Positions 5,815 through 12,281 of a DNA stretch of 12,281 nt are shown here, in pieces (position 1 is the stretch's first letter; each line of letters begins with the position of its first letter). Source of the DNA: an uncultured Gemmatimonadaceae bacterium. Lineage in GTDB: Bacteria; Gemmatimonadota; Gemmatimonadetes; Gemmatimonadales; Gemmatimonadaceae. A model generated the notes under the pieces. It worked only from the letters and a program-made list of their open reading frames with translations. It made no database searches and was not told where the DNA came from. The stretch lies in the NCBI GenBank assembly GCA_955652265.1, contig CATPBD010000016.1, forward strand, positions 1 through 12,281, written 5' to 3'. The position numbers and the translations under genes are program-made.

Positions 5815-6987
5815 TCAGTTCGAGGGCGCTCCGCCGACCCCCATCATCCGCAGCATCACAGCGCTATGCGGTTTCACCGCGGTGGAGTACCTACCCTTCA
5901 CCTTCCCGATCTCGGCGTGCGACCACAGGTCGCGCACGCTGGCGGAATCTGTGTGAATCCCGACGCGCGAGAGATAGGCGGTAATCGTATCCGCCTTTGC
6001 CGATCGATTGAGAAGCACGACGGCGTGGGTGCCGTTGCGGAGAGGCTTTGCCCACACCTGCAGCTCGGGCACAGGCTCCCACACCAGGATTCCCTGAGCG
6101 CCGAGTGAGTCCTGATCGACCGCGAGAACCTCGGGATTGGTGAGGATGATTCTCGTCGCCTCGGACATGCTCCGCAGATCATTCCCGGCGATGAGTGGGG
6201 CGGCCTGGATCGCCCACAGACTCAAATGCGCGCGGTACTCGTCGTCGGTCATGCCGCCGTTGCCGACCTCGAGCATGTCCGGATCATTCCAGGCGCCCGG
6301 ACGCGCCACCGTGGAGTGCTGCGAAGACTGATCGAGGTTGGAAAGCATCGAGACCCATTTGTCCTCGATGTCGTCGGTGGTCCGCCAGAGGTTGCCAATG
6401 CCCGGCGCCCACTCCCATGGCTGGTTGGAGCCCCACTCGCAGAGGCTGAGCACGATGGGACGTCCCGTTTTGTCGAGCGCTTTGCGGAACTTCGCGTACT
6501 GCGCGCGCGCGTTGAGTCCGCTGGCGTTGCACCAATCTTCCTTGACGTAATCGACGCCCCACGCGGCATAGGTCCGCGCGTCCTGGTCTTCGTATCCGTA
6601 ACTACCCGGCCGCCCCTGACATGTCTTCGTTCCGGCGTCGGTGTAGATCCCGAACCGGAGTTTTTTGCCGTGCACATAATCCGCGAGGGCCTTGATCCCG
6701 TGCGGGAAACGTGAAGAATCGGCGACGATGGTCCCCTTCGCGTCTCGGCTCACTTGCCAGCAGTCGTCGATCACGACGTACTGATAACCGGCGTCCCGCA
6801 TGCCGCTCGACACCATTGCGTCGGCGGTCCCCCTGATCAGCGAGTCGCTGACATTGCAGCCGAAATGGTTCCAGCTGTTCCACCCCATCGGAGGAGTGAG
6901 CGCCAAGCGAGAAGAGGGCGGTGAGGAGATCGATGCGGCGAGTACGAGCGGGAGCAGGGCGAGACTGAGACGGGAGTCGATGCGCAT
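5815..6987 (-). CDS. GH27 alpha-galactosidase, exported
   Basis: 390 residues from ATG 6987, which has GAGGAA 3 nt upstream and starts a signal peptide (about 1-24); an in-frame start at 7041 is less likely. The TIM-barrel of glycoside hydrolase family 27 is clear: L-T-P-P-M-G-W-N-S-W-N (30-40), Y-V-V-I-D-D-C-W (70-77), F-G-I-Y-T-D-A-G (112-119), D-Y-V-K-E-D-W-C-N (146-154) and W-R-T-T-D-D-I (201-207). By family knowledge, D151 is the catalytic nucleophile and D206 the acid/base; W-N-D-P-D-M-L is also present. A C-terminal antiparallel beta domain completes the normal length. It removes alpha-1,6-linked galactose from oligosaccharides or galactomannan; alpha-N-acetylgalactosaminidase or beta-L-arabinopyranosidase activity also occurs in GH27. 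It is divergent from the beta-helix gene across a palindrome-bearing gap. Confidence 0.95.
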   Translation of the reverse strand: MRIDSRLSLALLPLVLAASISSPPSSRLALTPPMGWNSWNHFGCNVSDSLIRGTADAMVSSGMRDAGYQYVVIDDCWQVSRDAKGTIVADSSRFPHGIKALADYVHGKKLRFGIYTDAGTKTCQGRPGSYGYEDQDARTYAAWGVDYVKEDWCNASGLNARAQYAKFRKALDKTGRPIVLSLCEWGSNQPWEWAPGIGNLWRTTDDIEDKWVSMLSNLDQSSQHSTVARPGAWNDPDMLEVGNGGMTDDEYRAHLSLWAIQAAPLIAGNDLRSMSEATRIILTNPEVLAVDQDSLGAQGILVWEPVPELQVWAKPLRNGTHAVVLLNRSAKADTITAYLSRVGIHTDSASVRDLWSHAEIGKVKGRYSTAVKPHSAVMLRMMGVGGAPSN

Positions 6988-7068
6988 TGATTCCTCTACG
7001 GGCGGACAAAGGAGAGTTAGCGACCGGATTATTGTACGCAACTACAACTTCTGTGCACGCGCTTTGGG

Positions 7069-7112
7069 GAACAGCCGCTCGGGTAGGCATCTGCCAGCCC
7101 CAGCGGCTGTTC
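7069..7112. promoter_or_regulatory. 44-nt imperfect palindrome in the divergent gap, with an alternative stem
   Basis: A perfect 11-bp inverted repeat, GAACAGCCGCT (7069-7079) and AGCGGCTGTTC (7102-7112). The 22-nt centre continues the pairing: GGG with CCC and GGCA with TGCC around a 2-nt centre, with only short mismatches. It lies 45 nt before ATG 7158 and about 80 nt before the GH27 start. The central AGGCATCT (7085-7092) is also the exact complement of AGATGCCT (7121-7128), so a second, mutually exclusive stem is possible. It could be an operator shared by both genes, or an RNA switch in the beta-helix leader. On the GH27 side a TACAAT (7031-7036, minus) could be a -10 box, which would place the palindrome upstream of that promoter. 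Confidence 0.65.
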
Positions 7113-7157
7113 TCAGTGAGAGATGCCTGCGCGCGAGCAAGGATGTAGTATTTCCCA

Positions 7158-9413
7158 ATGCTGACTCGCGCGTTTATCGGATTACTGGGAATAACCCTCA
7201 CAACTGCGCCCTTCACACAGGCACAGAGCCCCGCCAAGGCAAAGACACCGCCGACAATCGAGCTCCGATCTGGCCTTGTGATCAAGCAATCCGTCCGGAT
7301 CACCCCTCGAGTTTATCGCCTCTCCGCCCCAGAGTCGCTCGACTCCGCGGTGGTCACTGTTAGCGGCGACGATATCACCGTCGATTTCGCCGGCGCAACG
7401 ATGGAAGGCACGGCCTCTGATGCGATGCCTGATGTTGCCGCGGGCATTGCGATCCGCGTGGATGGCGGACGCAACGTACGCATCATGAACGCGCGCGTCC
7501 GCGGTTACAAAGTTGGAATCCTCGCTCGTCACGCAAAGAATCTCTCGCTCATCGACAACGACCTGAGCTACAACTGGAAGCCGAGGCTCTACAGCGTGAT
7601 CGAGCACGAGAGCCTGATCGACTGGCTCTCGTTCCATCACAACGAAAAGGACGAGTGGCTGCGATACGGCGCGGGCGCGTACCTGAGTGACGTCGACGCT
7701 GGCGAGATCCGCGGCAACACCGTCACCCAGGGAATGAACGGCCTGATGCTGGTGCGGACAAACGGCCTCCGCATCTGGAACAACAACTTCTCATTCAACT
7801 CCGGGCTCGGAATCGGACTCTACAGGTCGAGCGGCAACTCCATACTGCACAACCGCGTCGACTACGACGTGCGCGGATACAGCGATCCGTTTTATCGTCG
7901 AGGTCAGGACGCTGCGGATCTACTGATGTACGAGCAGAGCGACAAGAACATCGTCGCGTACAACTCGATGACGCACGGCGGTGACGGCCTGTTTCTCTGG
8001 GCGGGGCAGAGCACGATGGACACCGGCGACGGGGGAGCCAACGACAACCTCTTCTACCTGAACGATTTCAGCTTCGCTCCGGCAAACGGGATCGAGGCGA
8101 CGTTCAGTCGCAACGTTTTTGTCCGTAACTACGCCGAGGGGTGCGAGTACGGAATGTGGGGCGGTTATAGCTTCGGCTCCAGGATTGTCGGCAATCGATT
8201 CATCGACAACCGCACCGGGATTGCTATCGAGCACGGGCAAAACAACCTGATCGTCGCGAACATATTCGTTGGCGATTCGACCGCTGTTCGAGTGTGGGGA
8301 GACTCCATCGAGCCGTCCGACTGGGGATATCCCAAGCACCGCGACACCCGGAGCACGGATTATCGAATCGACGGAAACATGTTCGGGCGAGCCCGTGTGG
8401 GCGTACGGGCGGCCAATACGAGCGGGTTGACCGTTACGAACAATCGTTTCATCGATGTCGATTCCGTCGCGGTGGTCCGGGATACGATCGGGTATTCGTT
8501 CATCGACAACACTGTTGCGGAAGATGCGCCGTGGCCTCGCCGCTTCCTCAGACCTCCGAGGGAGCTCATTGATAGTGTTCTCCCGCTAGCAGGCGGATTT
8601 ATGCCGTCGCGCCCGGACACATCCCTTGCGGGACGTCCACGCTCTGCGATCATCGTCGACGAATGGGGTCCGTTCGACTACCGGTCGCCGAAACTGTGGC
8701 CCGTCGACAGCACCCACGAGCTCCCTGTGCGTCTCCGAACTCTGGGCCCGCCGGGGAAGTGGCGCGTCGCATCGCGACGGGGCATCGCCTCCCTGTCGTC
8801 CGAAGGAGGAACTATTGGCGATACGATCTCCGTGACACCCAAACCGGACTCGCTCGGTGATTGGGAGCTGACGCTCGTATACACCGGCACATCGACGGTG
8901 TCGCCCCGAGGAGTCGCGCTGCCCGCTGGCGCGGCCTACCCCTTCTCGTATGGCGTCTTCGAGCCGCAGACCGATTGGACCACCCGCTTTTTCAAGTGGA
9001 GCGACAGCACCGGTGATCCGCGGAAAAATCCTGACGCGATGAGCTCGCTGACACCAACCGCACCGATTCTCAGTGCGCATTTCCCCCGCCTGGACTACGA
9101 GGGCTATCGGGCGATTCCGAATCTGCCGAGGGAAAATTTCGCCCTCGAGACGACGGGCTCGGTGGATCTCGCGCCCGGGGAATACACACTGCGAACCTTG
9201 AGCGACGACGGAGTCCGCGTCTGGGTGGATGGTGCGCTAGTCATCGACGACTGGAAACCGCACGAGACCGCGCTCGACTTCGCACCGCTCAGCGGCGGGC
9301 ATCACGACATTCGCGTTCAGTACTATCAGGGAGATGGATGGTACGAGCTCAGACTCGAGATCGTGCGAGGGAAGGATCGTTCCCCGGGATCGCCGGGAGC
9401 GCACGGGTCGTAA
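7158..9413 (+). CDS. Exported right-handed beta-helix protein with PA14-like C-terminus
   Basis: 751 residues from ATG 7158 with a signal peptide ending T-Q-A-Q (20-23). From about 85 to 470 it carries parallel beta-helix coils with recurring patterns such as N-L-S-L-I-D-N-D-L-S, N-G-L-R-I-W-N-N-N-F-S, S-I-L-H-N-R-V and S-R-I-V-G-N-R-F-I-D-N, typical of PbH1/NosD-type folds seen in polysaccharide lyases, glycosidases and surface proteins. The C-terminal part (about 640-745) reads F-A-L-E-T-T-G-S-V-D-L, Y-T-L-R-T-L-S-D-D-G-V-R-V-W-V-D-G, V-I-D-D-W and H-D-I-R-V-Q-Y-Y-Q, the core of a PA14/GLEYA carbohydrate-binding domain. Inference: a secreted glycan-binding or glycan-cleaving protein partnered with the divergent alpha-galactosidase. 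No catalytic motif could be assigned. No good Shine-Dalgarno is near the ATG (AAGGA is about 14 nt away). Its TAA stop is the first three bases of repeat E2. Confidence 0.9.
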   Translation: MLTRAFIGLLGITLTTAPFTQAQSPAKAKTPPTIELRSGLVIKQSVRITPRVYRLSAPESLDSAVVTVSGDDITVDFAGATMEGTASDAMPDVAAGIAIRVDGGRNVRIMNARVRGYKVGILARHAKNLSLIDNDLSYNWKPRLYSVIEHESLIDWLSFHHNEKDEWLRYGAGAYLSDVDAGEIRGNTVTQGMNGLMLVRTNGLRIWNNNFSFNSGLGIGLYRSSGNSILHNRVDYDVRGYSDPFYRRGQDAADLLMYEQSDKNIVAYNSMTHGGDGLFLWAGQSTMDTGDGGANDNLFYLNDFSFAPANGIEATFSRNVFVRNYAEGCEYGMWGGYSFGSRIVGNRFIDNRTGIAIEHGQNNLIVANIFVGDSTAVRVWGDSIEPSDWGYPKHRDTRSTDYRIDGNMFGRARVGVRAANTSGLTVTNNRFIDVDSVAVVRDTIGYSFIDNTVAEDAPWPRRFLRPPRELIDSVLPLAGGFMPSRPDTSLAGRPRSAIIVDEWGPFDYRSPKLWPVDSTHELPVRLRTLGPPGKWRVASRRGIASLSSEGGTIGDTISVTPKPDSLGDWELTLVYTGTSTVSPRGVALPAGAAYPFSYGVFEPQTDWTTRFFKWSDSTGDPRKNPDAMSSLTPTAPILSAHFPRLDYEGYRAIPNLPRENFALETTGSVDLAPGEYTLRTLSDDGVRVWVDGALVIDDWKPHETALDFAPLSGGHHDIRVQYYQGDGWYELRLEIVRGKDRSPGSPGAHGS

Positions 9414-9590
9414 CGCGGATACTCCGGATGCAAGCAGATGCTTCGGATTTGTCCCTCTTGTGGGAGCGTTACGTGTGGTGCCTGATGCATCCCGAGCGGC
9501 GGTTCCCAAAAATCCTGGCCTGGTGTTAGGAGGCCTACCGCCACTCGGAGCGATCCGGAGCATCCGCCAAAATCCGAAGCATCCGTGTTA
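9411..9590. repeat. Inverted-repeat intergenic element E2 (second copy of the family)
   Basis: A 180-bp element in the convergent gap. Its left end TAACGCGGATACTCCGGAT (from 9411) is an imperfect (about 16/20) complement of the right end ATCCGAAGCATCCGTGTTA (9572-9590). The right 18-mer, ATCCGAAGCATCCGTGTT (9572-9589), is identical to the right arm of E1. Between the arms are a third CTTCGGATT copy (9441-9449), a GAGCGGC-TTCCCAAAAATC block (9494-9514), GGCCT/AGGCC (9518-9535) and GGAGCGATCCGGAGCATCCG (9547-9566); all have counterparts in E1. Similarity continues just outside as GTGTTAA-GCTT in both copies. No coding capacity seen. Confidence 0.8.
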
Positions 9591-9625
9591 AGGCTTTTGT
9601 CGTTCAAGCCAGGCCGAGGAACGGT

Positions 9626-10705
9626 TCAGCCGAGCGCGGACCCCAATCGCTTGAACCCCTCGACGAGACGATGCTCTTCCATCCCGAATCCGATCCTGAA
9701 GTGATCGGGTACGCCGAAGAATCGACCCGGCGTCACGAGCGAATCGTTCGCCAGCAATCGCTCGACTAGCGCATCCACACCACCACCTTCGAGATGCACG
9801 AACCCGACTGTCCCCGCCTGAGGTGGCAGCCACCACAGCCTCGGCTGTGACTCAATGAACTTCGTGGCTATCAGTCGGTTCCTGGCGACCCGCTTGCGCT
9901 GTTTATCCAGCAGCAGCTCTGCATTGTCGAACGCGCGTGCAGCCAATCGCTCGGCGGGGTGCGACATCGAGCTGGCGAACAATCCGTTGAGCCGTCGCAT
10001 CCGAATCGCCAACGAGGCTTCGGCGAGAATCCAGCCGGCACGCAACGCGGCCAGTCCAAAAACCTTCGTAAGGCTGCGCGTCGTCACGAAACGAGGCGAA
10101 AGATTTATCGCGGAGCGAATCTCGGGATCGTCCCCTATCCCGTAGTTCCACTCGAGATAGACTTCGTCCACCAACACGTGGAAGTCGCGCGATTCAGCCA
10201 ATTCCGCCAGTGAATCCAGGGCGGCCCGATTTATCGCGGCGCCGCTCGGGTTGTGCAGGTTCGATAGAATTACGAGCTGAGTGCGCGGCGTGATTGCTTG
10301 CGCGACCCGAGCGAGGTCGAGCGCATATCCGTCCTCTGCCCGGCGTTCGAAGAAGCTGACCTCACAATCGAGGTACCGAGGCACCGCAACCAGTGGATCG
10401 TACACCGGCCACTCGATCAGCACGTGATCCCCTGCTTCGACCAGCGAGGCGCACGCGAGATGGTTCGCCATCGATGTGCCGTGCGCGAGAACTACATTCT
10501 TAGCGCCTACCCCGTAGCGGTCGGCAATCCGCTCGAGTAGCGGCGCCCATCCGTACTCGTTGTCCGCCACCATCGTGAAGTCATCAACCGATGGTGACAA
10601 AAGGCTGACGTCGATCGGAGGAACGCCACTAATTGCCAGACTGTACTTGATGTTCCCGTGCGACCTTGCCCATTCGAGATACTCGCTCTCGCGCACACCG
10701 CTCAC
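9626..10705 (-). CDS. PLP-dependent class I/II aminotransferase
   Basis: 359 residues from GTG 10705, whose first bases overlap the permease stop (GTGA), suggesting translational coupling. Fold-type I aminotransferase landmarks are present: E-Y-G-W-A-P-L (50-56), H-G-T-S-M-A-N (75-81) at the phosphate-binding loop, N-L-H-N-P-S-G (149-155) with Asn152, D-E-V-Y (180-183) with Asp180 contacting the pyridine N, S-L-T-K-V-F-G-L (211-218) with Lys214 as the PLP lysine, R222, and near the C-terminus F-R-I-G-F-G with the carboxylate-binding Arg. It is somewhat shorter than the usual 380-400, mainly at the N-terminus. It should transfer an amino group between an amino acid and a keto acid in the cytoplasm; the substrate cannot be read from sequence. 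The neighbouring amino-acid permease suggests catabolism or salvage of an imported amino acid. Confidence 0.92.
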   Translation of the reverse strand: MSGVRESEYLEWARSHGNIKYSLAISGVPPIDVSLLSPSVDDFTMVADNEYGWAPLLERIADRYGVGAKNVVLAHGTSMANHLACASLVEAGDHVLIEWPVYDPLVAVPRYLDCEVSFFERRAEDGYALDLARVAQAITPRTQLVILSNLHNPSGAAINRAALDSLAELAESRDFHVLVDEVYLEWNYGIGDDPEIRSAINLSPRFVTTRSLTKVFGLAALRAGWILAEASLAIRMRRLNGLFASSMSHPAERLAARAFDNAELLLDKQRKRVARNRLIATKFIESQPRLWWLPPQAGTVGFVHLEGGGVDALVERLLANDSLVTPGRFFGVPDHFRIGFGMEEHRLVEGFKRLGSALG

Positions 10706-12057
10706 GCCACTGCCCCGCCCGCGGCTCTGCTCTGTCGCCGCCAGAACAGGAACGCGGGAACGCCGAGCGCGATGAGCAGGGCTCCGAGCAGCGCGTTGCG
10801 CGGGTTGGACCAGATCGCGCTGACGACGACGTAGGCCGCAGTGATCACGAACAGCGCTGGCAGCACAGGATATCCAGGCATGCGATAAACGGTCGGAGTG
10901 ACACCCGCTCGCGCATCACGCCGTCGATACGAAAAGACGGTCGCCACGATGAGCCCGAAAAATATCCAGTCGCCGAACACGACATAGTCAAGGAGCTGCC
11001 CGTACGTTCCGGACAGCGCGAGCGCGACGGCCCACACAGCCTGGATTACGATCCCTCCCGCCGGGCTGCGATACCTGGGATGCAGCCGCGACGCGAATCT
11101 GAAGAAGAGCCCGTCGGCAGACATCGCCTGGAGCATCCGCGGTGCGGAAAGGATGCCGGTGTTGACGAACCCGATCGTCGACGCGATTACGCCGGCCGCC
11201 ATGAGCGCGGCACCAGCTGGGCCCACGACGACGCGCATCGTGTCCGCCGCCGGCGCCAGACTCGCAGCCAGACCCGCCGGCCCCAGCGCTCTCAAGTAGG
11301 CGACATTGGCGAGAACGTACACAGCCACGACAACCGATATCCCGATCCCGAGCGCTCTCGGTAGTGTGCGCTCCGGATCGACGATCTCGCTCGCGATATT
11401 GTTGGCGTATTGCCACCCGCCGTACGCGAACAGAACCGGAATGAGCGCGATTCCCAGCGCGCGCACCACCCCAAATCCCTGAATCGTCTCGCTCGGCGCC
11501 GTCGCCTGGGCGCCACCCCGTGCCAGGAAGACTCCAACAAAAATGAGTACCGCGAGCGCGGCGAGCTTCAACACGGTGAAAATGTTCTGGGTGATGCTGC
11601 CCGACCTGATCCCGAAGTAATTCACGCCTGCCAGCGCGACGAGCAACGCGGCGGCGAGTGGCTTGATGTAAATCGTCGAGACCCCGAACAGGTCGACCGT
11701 GTATCGCGCGAACGTCACCGACACTGCCGCGATCCCGCCGCTGTTGATGATGAAGAGGAACGTCCAACCGTAGAGAAAGGCGGCGAGTGGGCCGAATGCT
11801 TCGGTGAGGTAGATGTATCCGCCGCCTGCCTGCGGCCGTCGCGCCCCGAGCTCCGCGAACGCGAGCGCGCCAGCGAAAGCGACCACGCCACCGACGATCC
11901 ACGCCGTGAGAATGAACGCCGAGCTATGGACTCGCTGTGCGACGATCGCGGGATTGAGGAAGATGCCGGCGCCGATGATCCCTCCGATCACGACCATCGT
12001 CGTGTCGAAAACGCCGAGGCGCTGGAGGTAGCTGGAAGTCGGCGAGCTGTTGACCAT
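10702..12057 (-). CDS. APC-superfamily amino-acid permease
   Basis: 451 residues from ATG 12057; an in-frame TTG at 12066 would add three residues. About twelve hydrophobic segments span the protein. The first carries V-V-I-G-G-I-I-G-A-G-I-F (22-33), the unwound substrate-binding motif of the APC family, followed by the F-A-E-L-G-A-R-R-P-Q-A-G-G-G-Y-I-Y-L block of helix 2/loop 2-3, which is highly conserved in amino-acid/polyamine antiporters and symporters (PF13520). It resembles LAT-like or serine/threonine exchangers of the family, but specificity is not readable. It sits in the inner membrane and imports or exchanges amino acids. The stop overlaps the start of the aminotransferase by 4 nt, so the two form one transcription unit with the permease first. 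Confidence 0.93.
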   Translation of the reverse strand: MVNSSPTSSYLQRLGVFDTTMVVIGGIIGAGIFLNPAIVAQRVHSSAFILTAWIVGGVVAFAGALAFAELGARRPQAGGGYIYLTEAFGPLAAFLYGWTFLFIINSGGIAAVSVTFARYTVDLFGVSTIYIKPLAAALLVALAGVNYFGIRSGSITQNIFTVLKLAALAVLIFVGVFLARGGAQATAPSETIQGFGVVRALGIALIPVLFAYGGWQYANNIASEIVDPERTLPRALGIGISVVVAVYVLANVAYLRALGPAGLAASLAPAADTMRVVVGPAGAALMAAGVIASTIGFVNTGILSAPRMLQAMSADGLFFRFASRLHPRYRSPAGGIVIQAVWAVALALSGTYGQLLDYVVFGDWIFFGLIVATVFSYRRRDARAGVTPTVYRMPGYPVLPALFVITAAYVVVSAIWSNPRNALLGALLIALGVPAFLFWRRQSRAAGGAVA

Positions 12058-12162
12058 TCGGGACAATACTCGCCGCCCGATTAGTGTCGCCAGCCCCCTC
12101 TGGCCATACTCTCGCAGTCCAGGGCTTCGTGCCCCGATCGTGCCCCCGCATCATTTCGGGTT

Positions 12163-12281
12163 ATGAGGCGCCTTGGAATAGCGTTGGGAGCGTTTGGCGT
12201 CGCGGTCGCCGCGCTGGGTTTTGCCAGAAACCCACGCGGAATGAGTGCCGCGGATCGGAGCAATCCGCACTCGCTGACGCG
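12163..12281 (+). CDS. Start of an exported or membrane protein, partial
   Basis: ATG 12163 opens a frame that stays open to the window edge (39 codons). It begins M-R-R-L-G-I-A-L-G-A-F-G-V-A-V-A-A-L-G-F-A-R, a short basic start followed by a hydrophobic core, as in a signal peptide or membrane anchor. It diverges from the permease gene, leaving a 105-bp gap suited to promoters. GGG 2 nt before the ATG is a poor ribosome site. Too short to name a family; a spurious open frame cannot be excluded. Confidence 0.45.
   Translation, partial: MRRLGIALGAFGVAVAALGFARNPRGMSAADRSNPHSLT

Noticed and set aside
7146..7158. TAGTAT six nt before ATG 7158, suggesting a leaderless mRNA
   Set aside because: Only a 4/6 match with no -35 element at a proper distance; not enough to call a promoter.
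4114..9590. CRISPR array as explanation for the repeated motifs
   Set aside because: Repeats are not regularly spaced, there are only two blocks 5 kb apart, and no cas gene is present.
12250..12275. GCGGATCGGAGCAATCCGC, resembling the GGATC/GATCC motifs of E1 and E2
   Set aside because: Only a short similarity, without the 18-mer arm, and it lies within the likely coding start at 12163.

Overview
The window is high-GC bacterial DNA, densely coded, with many GTG/TTG starts and many proteins carrying Sec or lipoprotein signals, several ending in A-Q. The mix of exported proteins suggests a soil-type Gram-negative such as Gemmatimonadota or Acidobacteriota. That assignment is inference: no rRNA or marker gene is present.

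Left part (1-4078): an exported phosphoesterase, cut by the window edge, reads leftward. Divergent from it is a rightward run of three exported proteins with 43- and 57-nt gaps, probably one operon: a DUF3131 (glucoamylase-like) protein, a YVTN/YncE-type beta-propeller lipoprotein, and a creatininase-family protein with a signal peptide and altered metal-ligand positions. All four appear to act outside the cytoplasm. Their shared substrate is unknown.

Middle (4079-5718): a 225-bp inverted-repeat element (E1) fills the convergent gap after the creatininase gene. Then come three leftward genes: a small helical protein of unknown function with its own candidate promoter, a small CPxTG/CPxC zinc-ribbon protein, and a membrane-anchored zinc-ribbon protein with a C-terminal beta-rich domain.

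Carbohydrate part (5815-9413): a GH27 alpha-galactosidase (leftward) and a large right-handed beta-helix protein with a PA14-like C-terminal region (rightward) diverge from a 170-bp gap. That gap holds a 44-nt imperfect palindrome and an alternative, overlapping stem. A second copy of the inverted-repeat element (E2, 180 bp) begins exactly at the stop codon of the beta-helix gene and fills the next convergent gap.

Right part (9626-12281): an APC-family amino-acid permease and a PLP aminotransferase overlap by 4 nt (GTGA) and read leftward, a likely uptake/transamination pair. A divergent gene with a signal-like N-terminus starts at 12163 and runs off the window.

The least ordinary content is the dispersed inverted-repeat family (E1/E2) sitting in convergent gene ends, the palindrome between the two carbohydrate genes, and the exported DUF3131/beta-propeller/creatininase operon. 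No phage, transposase, CRISPR array, tRNA or rRNA was seen.
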